Shown: positions 42,487 through 49,189 of the stretch, piece after piece
Position numbering within the stretch: the stretch's first letter is position 1
Layout of the letters: every line of letters starts with the position of its first letter
NCBI RefSeq assembly: GCF_014323665.1
Contig: NZ_JABVEB010000027.1
Span: forward strand, 1-54,393
Length of the DNA: 54,393 nt
Reading direction: 5' to 3'
Origin: Actinomadura sp. HBU206391
GTDB lineage: Bacteria > Actinomycetota > Actinomycetes > Streptosporangiales > Streptosporangiaceae
The notes under the pieces: model-generated
What the model was told of the DNA's origin: nothing
Databases searched by the model: none
What the model saw: only the letters and a program-made list of their open reading frames with translations
Position numbers and translations under genes: made by a program

Positions 42487-42522
42487 ATGGTTTTCATAAT
42501 CATTCATAAATCACTCGGATGA
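42487..42522 (+). CDS. Possible 11-residue leader peptide upstream of the CooC-like gene
   Basis: ATG 42487 with SD GAGGA 7 nt ahead encodes MVFIIIHKSLG and ends in TGA. It is hydrophobic, with three Ile codons in a row (ATA ATC ATT), ATA being rare in such GC-rich DNA. It overlaps the TTCATAA repeats and the first iteron. It could be a translational sensor for the downstream gene, or chance. Confidence 0.35.
   Translation: MVFIIIHKSLG
42493..42509. promoter_or_regulatory. TTCATAA direct repeats (10-bp period)
   Basis: TTCATAA-TCA-TTCATAA, one helical turn apart, in the most AT-rich spot of the neighbourhood, 64 bp before the CooC-like start. The look is that of a Fur/Zur-family site, though the halves are direct rather than inverted. 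Confidence 0.4.
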
Positions 42523-42565
42523 TCAAGTGTATGATCCAGTGCACGATCAGCCGATGATCAAGCGG
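42519..42565 (+). repeat. Four ~12-bp iterons upstream of the CooC-like gene
   Basis: ATGATCAAGTGT, ATGATCCAGTGC, ACGATCAGCCG and ATGATCAAGCGG stand head to tail (12, 12, 11, 12 bp). The last unit runs into the ribosome site of the gene. Such an array at about one-turn spacing suggests cooperative binding of a regulator. Confidence 0.7.
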
Positions 42566-42572
42566 AGGTACC

Positions 42573-43541
42573 GTGAAGATAGCGTTCGTCGGCAAGGGCG
42601 GCAGTGGAAAAACGACGCTGTCCGCACTGTTCGTGCGCCACCTCGCCCTGCGGGGTCGCCAGGTGGTGGCCATCGATGCCGACATCAACCAGCATCTCGG
42701 TGCCGCGCTCGGCCTCGACGAGCACCAGACGGCCGCGCTCCCGTCGATGGGCGAGCACCTCAGCGAGCTGAAGGACTATCTCCGCGGTGACAACCCCCGC
42801 ATCACCTCCTCGGCCGCCATGGTCAAGACCACACCTCCGGGGGCGGGGTCGCGCCTGCTGCGGGTGGGCGGCGACGATCCGTTCCACACCAAGCTCGCCA
42901 CCGAGGTCAGGGTGGGCGCCGGCTCGCCCGATGTCGCCCTCATGGCCACCGGGCCGTTCACCGAGGACGACCTCGGCGTGGCGTGCTACCACTCGAAGAC
43001 GGGGGCGGTCGAGCTCTACCTCAACCACCTCGTCGACGGCCCGGGCGAGTACGTGGTGGTCGACATGACGGCGGGGGCCGACACCTTCGCGTCCGGGCTG
43101 TTCACCCGGTTCGACCTGCTGGTCCTGGTCGCCGAGCCGACCTGGAAGGGCGTCGGGGTCTACCGCCAGTACGTCGACTACGCCGCCGACTACGACGTCG
43201 CCATCAGTGTGGTCGGCAACAAGGTGCACGGAGAGGGTGACGTGGCCTATCTGCGCGAGCACGTGGGCGGCGACCTGCTGACGTGGATGGAGCATTCCGC
43301 CGCCGTTCGCGCGCTGGAGCAGGGCCGTGGCGACGTGACGCTGGAGGCCTCCAACGAGGCGGCGCTCGCGTGCCTGCTGGACGCGGTGGACGTCCGTCCC
43401 AAGGACTGGCCGAAATTCCACCGCCAAGCCGTCGAATTCCATGTCAAGAACGCGCGGAGCTGGGCCAACCGGGCCGTCGGCGAAGACCTCGAGGCGCAGA
43501 TCGATCCGGACTTCACCGGCGAGGCCTACCGCCCCCAGTGA
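42573..43541 (+). CDS. CooC/MinD-like P-loop ATPase (possible metallochaperone)
   Basis: A 322-aa SIMIBI ATPase. Deviant Walker A GKGGSGKTT at residues 7-15 with signature Lys8, DADIN near 35-39 and VVDMTAGAD near 165 (Walker B-like). The closest family is CooC, which inserts nickel into CO dehydrogenase, but the CXC nickel site of CooC is absent; a single Cys is kept in GVACYHSKTG near 134. No CODH gene lies in the window. GTG 42573 has GCGGAGG 5 nt upstream. Immediately downstream of cbiMNQO, so a link to Co/Ni delivery is plausible but unproven. Confidence 0.72.
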   Translation: MKIAFVGKGGSGKTTLSALFVRHLALRGRQVVAIDADINQHLGAALGLDEHQTAALPSMGEHLSELKDYLRGDNPRITSSAAMVKTTPPGAGSRLLRVGGDDPFHTKLATEVRVGAGSPDVALMATGPFTEDDLGVACYHSKTGAVELYLNHLVDGPGEYVVVDMTAGADTFASGLFTRFDLLVLVAEPTWKGVGVYRQYVDYAADYDVAISVVGNKVHGEGDVAYLREHVGGDLLTWMEHSAAVRALEQGRGDVTLEASNEAALACLLDAVDVRPKDWPKFHRQAVEFHVKNARSWANRAVGEDLEAQIDPDFTGEAYRPQ

Positions 43542-43549
43542 TCGCGCAC

Positions 43550-43555
43550 TAACCT
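43550..43555 (+). promoter_or_regulatory. -10 element of the membrane protein gene (leaderless arrangement)
   Basis: TAACCT ends 6 nt before ATG 43562, just after the CooC-like stop. Confidence 0.45.
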
Positions 43556-43561
43556 TCCGGC

Positions 43562-44737
43562 ATGGCAGCGCGGCGGACCCTCCCTCTCGTCATCAGTGCC
43601 GTCGGCCCGGTGGGCCTGATCGCTCTCGTGTTCGGCAACCAGTGGACTTTCGAGTTCCTCGCAAGGAAGGACATCGAGTACGGCGGTTTCGGGGGCCTTC
43701 TCAGGCTGATCCAGTTTCCGACCTGGCGGCTGACCACGAGGGGGAGTTCCGGTTTCTCCTACCTTGTGGTCATCGACCTCTCGCTGGTCCTCTTCCTGGC
43801 CGTCATCGGCCTGCTCGTCATGGCCGGAGCGCGCGCTCTGGAGCCGCGGCGCGGTGCGCCGGGTGCGCTCATCCTCGGCTGGTGGGCCACGGTCGTCGCG
43901 GGCGGCCTGATGGGCCTGGTGCGAGCCCTGCTCTACATCCCCGTCCAGGACTTCCCGGAAGGCACGAGGGCGAACCTCATCTGGAACGGCATCTACTCCG
44001 GCGCGGGCTTCGGGCTCTTCTACGGATGGTTGCCCGGCCTGGCCATGCTGGTGGTCTTCCTCGCCACCCGGCCCAAGGACGCCTCCGCACCCGCGCCGTT
44101 CGGCGGTCATGGTGCTGCGGGCCCGCAGGGGGCGCCACCGCCACCGCCCCCACCGGCGCAGCGGCAGGCGGCGGGAGGCTGGGGGGCTCAGCCGCCGGCG
44201 GCCTGGGGACCGCCGCAGTCACAGGCCGCCCACGCGCAGCCCGCCGGGTACCCGCCGCCGGGGCAGGCCCCGTTCAGGGGACAGCCGCCCCAGGGTGGAC
44301 GGCCGCCGTACGGAGGGCAGGCGCCGTACGGAGGGCAGCCGCCCTTCGGAGGGCAGGCACCGCCTCCCGGCTACCCGCCGCACGCGGCGGCCGGGTATCC
44401 GCAGGCGCCTCCCGTCCCCTACCCCCCGCCGCCGGTTCCGTCGGCCGCCGATGGCCTGGCCGCAGCGCAGGACCCCGCGCAGGACGCAGCGCAGGAGTCG
44501 GTGGGCCAAGAGTCGGCTCAGGAGCCGGCGCAGGACACAGGCCAAGGCGAGACTTCGGCCGACCGCACGAACGAGACGGTCTCGGACACGGCCGGCGACG
44601 CGGGGCAGACGGTTTCGGAGACGCGCGAGCGCACGGAGACACGCGATGACGGGGAGGCGTCCGGGGGCGGTGAAAGAAATGGTCCAGAGCCCGCCGGGTC
44701 CGAACCTCCCGAGGATCGCCTTCCGCCCCCCACCTGA
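43562..44737 (+). CDS. Membrane protein with long Pro/Gly/Gln-rich tail (function unknown)
   Basis: A 391-aa protein. Four hydrophobic segments lie in the first 165 residues (LPLVISAVGPVGLIALVFG, LVVIDLSLVLFLAVIGLLV, LILGWWATVVAGGLMGLVR, GLFYGWLPGLAMLVVFLA). The rest is low-complexity: a PPYGGQ/PPFGGQ repeat block near 245-268, then a Gln/Asp/Glu-rich end (QDPAQDAAQESV, ETVSDTAGDAG). The tail is probably disordered and cytoplasmic. I recognise no family. It follows the CooC-like gene by 20 nt with its own -10 element, so it may be expressed alone. Confidence 0.7.
   Translation: MAARRTLPLVISAVGPVGLIALVFGNQWTFEFLARKDIEYGGFGGLLRLIQFPTWRLTTRGSSGFSYLVVIDLSLVLFLAVIGLLVMAGARALEPRRGAPGALILGWWATVVAGGLMGLVRALLYIPVQDFPEGTRANLIWNGIYSGAGFGLFYGWLPGLAMLVVFLATRPKDASAPAPFGGHGAAGPQGAPPPPPPPAQRQAAGGWGAQPPAAWGPPQSQAAHAQPAGYPPPGQAPFRGQPPQGGRPPYGGQAPYGGQPPFGGQAPPPGYPPHAAAGYPQAPPVPYPPPPVPSAADGLAAAQDPAQDAAQESVGQESAQEPAQDTGQGETSADRTNETVSDTAGDAGQTVSETRERTETRDDGEASGGGERNGPEPAGSEPPEDRLPPPT
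44307..44360 (+). repeat. 18-bp in-frame repeats (x3) in the membrane protein tail
   Basis: Three units of the form CCGTACGGAGGGCAGGCG code for PYGGQA, PYGGQP and PFGGQA. Confidence 0.7.
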
Positions 44738-44759
44738 TCCCGGTGCCGGTGGGACCTGA

Positions 44760-44765
44760 CAGACT
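44760..44765 (+). promoter_or_regulatory. -10-like element of rpiB (weak)
   Basis: CAGACT ends 7 nt before ATG 44773; the match is weak, the spacing equals other leaderless starts. Confidence 0.25.
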
Positions 44766-44772
44766 TCTCGGC

Positions 44773-45240
44773 ATGCGCGTATTTCTGGGTTCCGACCACG
44801 CCGGCTACGAGTTGAAGCAGCACCTCGTCGGCTGGCTGGCCGCCCACGGTCACGAGCCGGTCGACTGCGGGCCCGTGGCGTTCGACCCCGCCGACGACTA
44901 CCCGCCGTTCGTGCTGCGGGCCGCCGAGCGGACCGTCGCCGAGCCGGGCTCGTTCGGCATCGTCATCGGCGGTTCGGGCAACGGCGAGGCGATCGCCGCG
45001 AACAAGGTCGAGGGTGCGCGGGCCGCGCTGGCCTGGAGCGAGGAGACCGCGAAGCTCGCGCGGGAGCACAACGACGCCAATGTGATCAGCATCGGCGCGC
45101 GCATGCACGACCTCGACACCGCGACCCGGTTCGTGGAGCTGTTCCTCACCACGTCCTTCTCTGGCGAAGGACGTCATGTCCGGCGGATCGACATGCTCAC
45201 GCACTATGAGAAGACCGGCGAGCTACCGCCCGTACCGTAG
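44773..45240 (+). CDS. rpiB: Ribose-5-phosphate isomerase B
   Basis: A 155-aa RpiB that interconverts ribose 5-phosphate and ribulose 5-phosphate. GSDHAGYELK near residues 6-15 binds substrate. GGSGNGEAIAANK near 70 is the actinobacterial form of the active site, where Glu replaces the Cys base of the E. coli enzyme. RIDMLTHYEKTGEL closes the protein as usual. The ATG at 44773 (MRVFLGSDHAG) is the standard start. Confidence 0.94.
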   Translation: MRVFLGSDHAGYELKQHLVGWLAAHGHEPVDCGPVAFDPADDYPPFVLRAAERTVAEPGSFGIVIGGSGNGEAIAANKVEGARAALAWSEETAKLAREHNDANVISIGARMHDLDTATRFVELFLTTSFSGEGRHVRRIDMLTHYEKTGELPPVP

Positions 45241-45321
45241 TCGAGGGTGCGGTGGTCCTGCTCCGTCGAAACTCAGGTCCAGGAGAGCGTGGCGCGCACA
45301 CCTCTCCCTGCCACGCGAGGC

Positions 45322-45546
45322 CTAGCGCAGGGCCTGCCCGCCGCTGTGCCGCCCGCCCTGGTGACCGCCGCCCTGTTGCCCGCCCTGCTCTCTTGCCTGG
45401 CGCTTGCCGAGCCGCCGACGCTCGCCCTTGGCGGGCTTGCGCGGAGCCTGCGGCTTGGGCGGTTCATCGCCCTCAGCCCTCGGACGTGACACGTCTCGCG
45501 CTCGCATCGCCGCGTCCAGCGTGACGCGCATACCGGGCTGATTCAT
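45322..45546 (-). CDS. Small basic protein (function unknown)
   Basis: A 74-aa protein starting MNQPGMRVTLDAAMRARDVS, with a strongly basic, Pro/Lys/Arg-rich middle (KPQAPRKPAKGERRRLGK) and a Gly/Gln/His tail. The first 20 residues resemble a conserved start I recall from small actinobacterial proteins, but no function is known. ATG 45546 has AGGA about 8 nt upstream; the longer frame to 45684 has no ribosome site. It converges on rpiB. A nucleic-acid-binding role would suit its charge. Confidence 0.55.
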   Translation of the reverse strand: MNQPGMRVTLDAAMRARDVSRPRAEGDEPPKPQAPRKPAKGERRRLGKRQAREQGGQQGGGHQGGRHSGGQALR

Positions 45547-45784
45547 GACAGACGTCCTACCCCTCAACGGCCTCACCCACTCGTGGTCACGGCCGGGCGC
45601 CCTGGCGTACAAAGACGGCGCACGACGATCTGGAGGAGTCGGTACTACGCAACGCCATCGATCGTGATCGTGGCGCACACGCACTCGCGGGAAGTCATGC
45701 TGGTCGGCGACCGGTTACCTGCGTTAGGTGATTTATTCGTGACAAAGGGTAAAGGGTGTCGGGGATTTGAGCCAGGTCGGGCCG

Positions 45785-46924
45785 ATGCTCGGTACAGTTC
45801 TCGGGATGCTCCAACGTCTGGTCCACCTGCTCCCGCCGGGACTGCGCGCCTACCTACGGCGCGTGCCCATTCTCGTGCGGATTTACCAGTGGCTCCGGAG
45901 GGGCAAACTCACCCGCGAGCGGAACATGTTCGTGGCGCTCGCGCTCGCCACCATCGTCATCGGCCTGATGGCCCCGATCTCGCAGACCTGGTTCCCGTCG
46001 AGCGCGATCGTGCTCACCGTGCTCGCGGGCGGGCTGCTGCTCCGCGTGCGCACGCTGAGAATCCTCCTCGCCATGGTCGCCGTCGTGCTCGTGTACGACG
46101 GCTTCGTGGTCGGCTGGCCACGCATGGGTCCCGGTGTGATCGTCACGGTGCTCGTCACGGCGGTGCTCGCGATCACCCTGGCCCAGACCCGGGAGCAGAT
46201 CGGCGTCCAGGGCCTGCGCGGCGAGTACATGCTGCTCGAGCTGCGCGATCGGCTTCGCAAGCACGGCGAGATGCCCGAGCTCCCGACCGGCTGGGACTCC
46301 CAGGTGGTGCTGCTCCAGGCGGGCGGGTCGTCGTTCGGCGGCGATTTCGTCGTCTCGGCATGCGACGGCAAGACACTCGAGGTAGCGCTCGTCGACGTCT
46401 CCGGTAAGGGCGTCGACGCCGGCACCAGAGCCCTGATGCTGTCCGGTGCGTTCGGAGGCCTGCTTGGATCGGTCCAATGTGACCGTTTCCTCCCCTCTTG
46501 TAATGCTTATCTCCAGCGGCAGCGCTGGGACGAGGGGTTCGTCACCGCCGTACACGTGGTCGTTGATCTGGCCACGGGAGAGTACGTCGTCGAGTCCGCC
46601 GGGCACCCGCCGGCGGTGCAGTTCGACGCGCGCAGCGGAACCTGGCAGGTCAGTGCGGCCAAGGGCGTCGTCCTCGGGGTGGTCCCCGACCTGCGGTGCG
46701 AGCCCGAGAGCGGACTGCTGCGTCCCGGCGACGCGCTGCTGCTCTACACCGACGGGCTGGTGGAGTCGCCCGGCCGTGACCTCGACGCCGGGATCGACCG
46801 GCTACTGGGCGAGGCCGAGCAACTCGTGCCGCAGGGATTCCGCAAGGGGGCCAAGGAACTCGTCGAGACCATGGCCGCGGCCCGCGACGACGACTGCGCC
46901 CTCGTCCTCATCTGGCGCACCTGA
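45785..46924 (+). CDS. Membrane SpoIIE-type PP2C serine phosphatase
   Basis: A 379-aa protein. Three or four hydrophobic segments lie between residues about 37 and 130 (FVALALATIVIGLMAP, IVLTVLAGGLLLRV, LLAMVAVVLVYDGFVV, VIVTVLVTAVLAITLA). A PP2C/SpoIIE domain follows, with metal-site blocks GGDFVVSACDG near 180, VDVSGKGVDAG near 202, GHPPAV near 273 and YTDGLVE near 320. These enzymes reset anti-sigma/anti-anti-sigma switches. The ATG at 45785 is chosen; TTG 45767 and ATG 45806 are possible. No partner anti-sigma gene lies nearby. Confidence 0.82.
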   Translation: MLGTVLGMLQRLVHLLPPGLRAYLRRVPILVRIYQWLRRGKLTRERNMFVALALATIVIGLMAPISQTWFPSSAIVLTVLAGGLLLRVRTLRILLAMVAVVLVYDGFVVGWPRMGPGVIVTVLVTAVLAITLAQTREQIGVQGLRGEYMLLELRDRLRKHGEMPELPTGWDSQVVLLQAGGSSFGGDFVVSACDGKTLEVALVDVSGKGVDAGTRALMLSGAFGGLLGSVQCDRFLPSCNAYLQRQRWDEGFVTAVHVVVDLATGEYVVESAGHPPAVQFDARSGTWQVSAAKGVVLGVVPDLRCEPESGLLRPGDALLLYTDGLVESPGRDLDAGIDRLLGEAEQLVPQGFRKGAKELVETMAAARDDDCALVLIWRT

Positions 46925-46977
46925 CCACGCTTCCCGGCCGTGATCGTACGGTCGCCCCCCGGCCGGCGCACGCGTGG
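46925..46977. terminator. Imperfect hairpin between convergent genes
   Basis: Nested arms CCACGC/GCGTGG and CCGGCCG/CGGCCGG lie between the phosphatase and hexosaminidase stops. Weaker than other terminators here. Confidence 0.45.
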
Positions 46978-47005
46978 CCGCCCCAGTTCGCCTGCGAGCG
47001 GTGCC

Positions 47006-48493
47006 TCAGCCCAGCCAGTCCACCTCGGGGGAGCGGTAGAACGCGGTGCCGGCGGCCGTCCAGCGGGCTCCGTGCGCGGCGAGCCGGTGACGGTAGGAGT
47101 CCCACGACCGCCCCTCGGCGGGTGACCAGCCGATCTCGGCGATCCCCGGCAACCGGGGGAAGACCATGAAGTCGATGTCCGCACGGCCGGTCAGCGTCTC
47201 CGACCAGAGCGGAGCCTCGACGCCCGCGATGTCCGGCTCCCCGACACCGTCGATGTGCGTCGCGGGATCCCAGGTGTAGGAGTCGCGCACGCCAACGTGG
47301 CCGGCCCAGTCCAGGCCGAGCTCGGTGCCGGCGTGGTACTTGCCGTCGAGGTAGGCGTGGTCGGCGGGGGACAGGATGAGCCGCGCGCCCTGGCGGGCCG
47401 CGTCACGGGCGGCCTGGGTGTACGGCTGCGATCCCTTGGCCGGCCGCCAGTACTGCACCAGCGCTCCTGGGGCGAGCGCCGTCGCGGCGGCCTCCTGCCA
47501 GACGACCGCGGTCTTGCTCTGCTCGGCGACGATCCGCTGGGCGCGTGCGAGGAACTCGGCGTAATCGGCGGGGTCGGTGCTGTGGGCCTCGTCACCGCCG
47601 ATGTGGAGGTATGGGCCCGGGGTCAGTTCGGCGACCTCTTCCAGCACGTCGCCGAGGAACCGGTAGGTCACCTCCTCGCGGGCATGGAGCGAACTGAACC
47701 CGACCTCGATCCCGGTGTAGCGGTCGGGCGCCGGGCCGCCGGCGGTCAGCTCCGGATACGAGGCCAGCGCCGCGTTGGTGTGGCCGGGCGCATCGATCTC
47801 GGGCACGACGGTCATGTGGCACGCGGCCGCGTGGTCGACGATCTCCCGGTAGTCCGCCTTGGTGTAGTGGCCGCCCGCGCCGCCGCCGACCTCCGTCCCG
47901 CCGCCATAGGCCGCCAGCCGAGGCCAGCGGTCGATCATCAGCCGCCAGCCCTGATCGTCGGTGAGATGAAGGTGCAGCGTATTGATCTTGTACGCCGCGG
48001 CCTGGTCGATGAAGCGCTTGACGGTGCCGGTGTCGAAGAAGTGCCGCGCCACGTCGAGCATGACGCCGCGCCACGCGAACCTCGGGCGGTCGTCCACCCG
48101 TACGCCGGGGATCGTCCAGGGGCCGGGTCGCACGTCGGTGCTCTCGACGGCGGCGGGCAGCAACTGGCGCAGTGTCTGCACGCCGCGGAACAGGCCTTCG
48201 GCGGTGTGCGCGCTCAGTCGTACGCCCTCGTGACCGGTGCGCAGCAGATAGCCCTCCCGGCCCAGCCGTTCGGGACCGTCGAGAGACAGGGTGATGTCCC
48301 CGGTGGCCGGCCGGCTCGGCGGGTTCACGGGAAGGGCGTAACCGGTCGGGCGGCGCAGCAACGCCGCCAGCCGCGCGGCGACGGCCTCGCCGGGCCCGGC
48401 GGGCACGGAGATCTTCGCGTCGGCCGTGAGGGTGTAGGTCTCTGCGACGGTCGTCAGCGAAACGGGTTCAGGGATCACGCTGAGCGTTCGCAC
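47006..48493 (-). CDS. Beta-N-acetylhexosaminidase (GH20)
   Basis: A 495-aa GH20 enzyme removing terminal GlcNAc/GalNAc. A GH20b N-terminal domain (IPEPVSLTTV) is followed by the barrel: FAWRGVMLDVARHFF near 140, LHLHLTDDQGWR near 174 and the catalytic Asp-Glu pair in HIGGDEAHST near 296. No signal peptide is seen, so it looks cytoplasmic and may process imported chito-oligosaccharides or muropeptide sugars. The GTG at 48493 lacks a ribosome site (the sequence before it is pyrimidine-rich); GTG 48478 is an alternative. Confidence 0.88.
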   Translation of the reverse strand: MRTLSVIPEPVSLTTVAETYTLTADAKISVPAGPGEAVAARLAALLRRPTGYALPVNPPSRPATGDITLSLDGPERLGREGYLLRTGHEGVRLSAHTAEGLFRGVQTLRQLLPAAVESTDVRPGPWTIPGVRVDDRPRFAWRGVMLDVARHFFDTGTVKRFIDQAAAYKINTLHLHLTDDQGWRLMIDRWPRLAAYGGGTEVGGGAGGHYTKADYREIVDHAAACHMTVVPEIDAPGHTNAALASYPELTAGGPAPDRYTGIEVGFSSLHAREEVTYRFLGDVLEEVAELTPGPYLHIGGDEAHSTDPADYAEFLARAQRIVAEQSKTAVVWQEAAATALAPGALVQYWRPAKGSQPYTQAARDAARQGARLILSPADHAYLDGKYHAGTELGLDWAGHVGVRDSYTWDPATHIDGVGEPDIAGVEAPLWSETLTGRADIDFMVFPRLPGIAEIGWSPAEGRSWDSYRHRLAAHGARWTAAGTAFYRSPEVDWLG

Positions 48494-48665
48494 GAGGAGG
48501 AAAGTTATCAGTCGGACGAAACCAGACCGTCACCTCCCCGTAGCACATCGAGTGATCAGGCTCCGTAGCGTTCCTTCGTGGAGGCTGTGACGCGGCGGCC
48601 GACGGGTCCTCGCCCGATCCTCCTCGAGGGGCGGGGGCCTGGCCGGCCGGTGCGGCGCGGTGAAT

Positions 48666-48720
48666 CGGCGCTCGCGCGGTGGTACCCCAGGGGTGGGGAG
48701 GCATCGCCGCGCGAGCGCCG
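48666..48720. repeat. 14-bp perfect inverted repeat with inner palindrome
   Basis: CGGCGCTCGCGCGG and its exact complement are separated by 27 nt, which include the palindrome ACCCCAGGGGT. It lies between two divergent genes, so it is not an ordinary gene-end terminator. Confidence 0.75.
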
Positions 48721-49117
48721 GCTCCTCAAGGTCCCGTTCCGGTTCGGTAGATCTACTCGCCGAGGCCCTTACCGTCTCCAGGCCATGGATCCGGCATCTC
48801 GCGCCCTGCGCCATATTTCCCACTAAACAAGTTGTGTTGCTAGGAAATTCGCTTCATGATGGTGATGCGGCCGCCGGATCTGTTCACCGCCGGCGCGGGC
48901 ATCGCCACTCGGCTCGACCGGTGCTCTCGTGGGCATGAGGGGCGGTCAATGCCGCCTCCGTCGTCAGGGGCGCTCTCACGGCGGAGGTTTCCGGTGGCCG
49001 GGGCGGCGGTGGCACGGACGTCCCGGTCACCGGCCGGCGGTGTGCACCCGCCCGGTATGTGGGCGCGGGGTCGCCTCAGACCACCCACCGCGACCCGGAC
49101 CTCAGCGCGAGTGTTAG

Positions 49118-49133
49118 CGGTAAGTCTCGGTAA
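49118..49133. promoter_or_regulatory. CGGTAA direct repeats upstream of the secreted nuclease
   Basis: CGGTAA-GTCT-CGGTAA, 10-bp period, 57 bp before the start. Loosely recalls direct-repeat PHO boxes, though the sequence and spacing are not the consensus. Confidence 0.3.
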
Positions 49134-49189
49134 AGCCGCTATTCATCTCGGCCTACCTTGACGATGATCTCCCGCCTTACGCTCGGCGC

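Larger units (their letters stand above)
48494..49189. other. 696-bp gene-poor divergent region
   Basis: No convincing gene. It contains a 14-bp inverted repeat (48666-48720), an AT-rich pocket with the dyad ATTTCC-N22-GGAAAT (48815-48848), and two CGGTAA repeats (49118-49133) before the nuclease gene. The open frames lack ribosome sites and recognisable content. It may hold a small RNA or long regulatory leaders. Confidence 0.55.

Noticed and set aside
42573..43541. True CooC (CODH nickel insertion) call
   Set aside because: The CXC nickel ligand pair is absent and no CODH gene is nearby, so only 'CooC/MinD-like' is supported.
47255..48568. 437-codon plus-strand open frame opposite the GH20 gene
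   Set aside because: Shadow of a clear GH20 enzyme with the HIGGDEAHST active site on the other strand.
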